Shown: one piece after another, positions 28,447-29,637 of the stretch
Position numbering within the stretch: position 1 is the stretch's first letter
Layout of the letters: each line of letters begins with the position of its first letter
Assembly (NCBI GenBank): GCA_001430745.1
Contig: KQ482021.1
Location: forward strand, 828,327 to 857,963
From: Auxenochlorella pyrenoidosa
Taxonomy: Eukaryota > Chlorophyta > Trebouxiophyceae > Chlorellales > Chlorellaceae
Direction of reading: 5' to 3'
Length of the DNA: 29,637 bases
Position numbers and translations under genes: made by a program
The notes under the pieces: model-generated
What the model saw: the letters and a program-made list of their open reading frames with translations, nothing else
Database searches by the model: none
Told to the model about the DNA's origin: nothing

Positions 28447-29614
28447 TTAGAAGGCCTCAATTTCTGTGATGGCGGACGGGCGGCGTGCGGCGTGGCTGCC
28501 TGCAGGAAGGGAGCCGTTAGGTGAGGGCAGGTTGACAACCTTTGTCTGCAAAGTGTCCAAGCTCTGCTGCCGAGGGCAAGCTCCAGCGGCAGATGCCTGC
28601 TCATTCCCATGCCCTGCTGCACCCTGGCCAGTTGCTGCAGCCAGTTGGACAATGGTGCAAAACAACCACCAGGTGCTGCTCACTAAAGCACGCCTTCGGG
28701 ACATAATCGACATTTTCGCACACGGCCGCAGCACCCGAGGCGGCTCTGGCCGCTGCCAGCAAGCGAGCATGCACAGCCAGCAGGCACCCGGGTGCAGAGC
28801 CCCCATGCCCAAGGGGAGCACCTACACCCACCTGCAAACTGCCGTGTCGCCGGGTGCAGCGCCAGCAGGTGCGCGCCCTCCACCGGCGTCTGTGGCCCGC
28901 GTGGGCTCTGGCTGCCCGCCCGCTCGCTGCCGCCGCCGTTGCTGTCAGCACCCAGCGCGCCATTGTCGTCTGTAAAGACGGCGCGGCCGCCATTGCTGGC
29001 ATGCTTCTTCACGGCCCGGCTGGCCAGGGCGCCGGCAACTGCCAGCTGCCGCCGGCGATCCAGGGGCGCGGCGCCGGCGCCGAGGCTGCTGGTGCCGCCG
29101 GTGCGGTCACTGGGCAGCGCCAGCGCAGTGATGGAAGGCCTGGGCTCTGCCAGTGAGCGCGCGCGCAGCTCCATGCCTGTGGGCCCTGCCCCGCTGGCCG
29201 GCTGCGGCTCGGGGCAGGGGGCATCTGGGCCCTGCAGTTTGGCCACGAGGCTGATGATCTGCGCAGAGGGCGGGGAGGAAGGTGGTAAAAGCGGGGAGCT
29301 GCAAGGGCGCGTGCGCTGCAACTGCACCCGCAGCAAATATGTGCGGGGGGCAGTCGCATGCCAGGCACAGCTAGCATTCGCTTCTGCTTGTGAAGGACAG
29401 GCCAGAGTTGGGTTGCAACCAAGGTGCTATGCGGGCTGTTGTCCTGCACCCCCCGGGCCCCCAGAGGAGGCATCCTGCCAAGGGAATGCAGAAGCAACAA
29501 ATTGTGCTTTTGCCAGCCTGCCAGCTGGCGCACAGCGGGCGCACCAGGAAGGGGAAGATGAACTTGTAGATGGCCAGCAGCCAGTCCAGTGCCGACTCCA
29601 GCCGCGGGTAGCTC
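28447..29614 (-). CDS. 3' end of an unidentified gene with one hydrophobic segment
   Basis: Three exons on the - strand: 29614 to 29545 (or to 29518 if a GC donor is used), 29258-28832, and 28499-28447 ending in TAA. The phases close (2 in, then 0, then 1). The gene continues beyond the window. The first visible exon encodes YPRLESALDWLLAIY then KFIFPFLV, a hydrophobic stretch long enough to cross or dip into a membrane. The middle exon (IISLVAKLQGPDAP...) is a polar, Ser-, Gly- and Pro-rich tail. The last exon ends ARRPSAITEIEAF. I cannot name the family; a tail-anchored or multi-pass membrane protein with a cytosolic tail is possible. The acceptor of the first exon sits directly behind the C homopolymer that ends the window. 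Confidence 0.55.
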
Positions 29615-29621
29615 CTGCGAA

Positions 29622-29637
29622 GGGGGGGGGGGGGGGG
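29622..29637. repeat. Homopolymer G run at the window edge
   Basis: At least 16 G in a row up to the last base. On the - strand it is the pyrimidine tract of a splice acceptor (C-run, TTCGCAG). Its true length is unknown because the window stops inside it, possibly at a contig end. Confidence 0.9.

Overview
The window looks like nuclear DNA of a GC-rich green alga, most likely a trebouxiophyte of the Chlorella type (inference). Genes are broken by many short introns with acceptors that usually read CTGCAG. Coding exons favour CTG, CAG, GAG and GCN codons, and the proteins are rich in Ala, Gln, Glu and Gly. One gene is a clear plant-type organellar PrmA. I saw no bacterial operon, CRISPR array, transposase, rRNA or tRNA. 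All gene models were spliced by hand by matching splice sites and reading phase; none has transcript support here.

Layout. (1) 1-429, + strand: the 3' end of an unidentified gene (three exons, one a 26-nt microexon). (2) 643-5995, - strand: a nine-exon gene for a 1397-residue, mostly low-complexity protein with DPW and other acidic Trp motifs. (3) 5996-6764: divergent intergenic region with a CACGTG box, an AT-rich patch and a possible 40-residue Cys-rich ORF. (4) 6765-10575, + strand: an eleven-exon gene for ribosomal protein L11 methyltransferase (PrmA) with an N-terminal targeting extension; its introns carry duplicated exon edges. (5) 10897-11581 (-) and 11797-12545 (+): a head-to-head pair of three-exon genes for small proteins (106 and 121 residues) with mitochondrial-type presequences, sharing a 215-bp promoter. 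(6) 12546-13522: intergenic, with a 41-bp minisatellite. (7) 13523-27973, + strand: a 26-exon gene whose phases close into one 3114-residue frame. Its N-terminus resembles the C-terminal tail of plant SEC16; then come an Ala-rich region, two families of acidic Trp repeats, about 1240 residues of golgin-like coiled coil and a 499-residue Gly-Trp repeat tail. (8) 28447-29614, - strand: the 3' end of an unidentified gene with one hydrophobic segment; the window ends in a G homopolymer.

How the genes may work together. The giant gene and the 1397-residue gene both encode long, probably disordered proteins with acidic Trp peptides of the sort that bind coat-adaptor ear domains, and the giant one has a SEC16-like tail and a tethering-type coiled coil. 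A membrane-traffic scaffold role at ER exit sites or Golgi is the best inference, not a demonstrated function. PrmA and the two small proteins would act in organelles. Three introns appear to be GC-AG.
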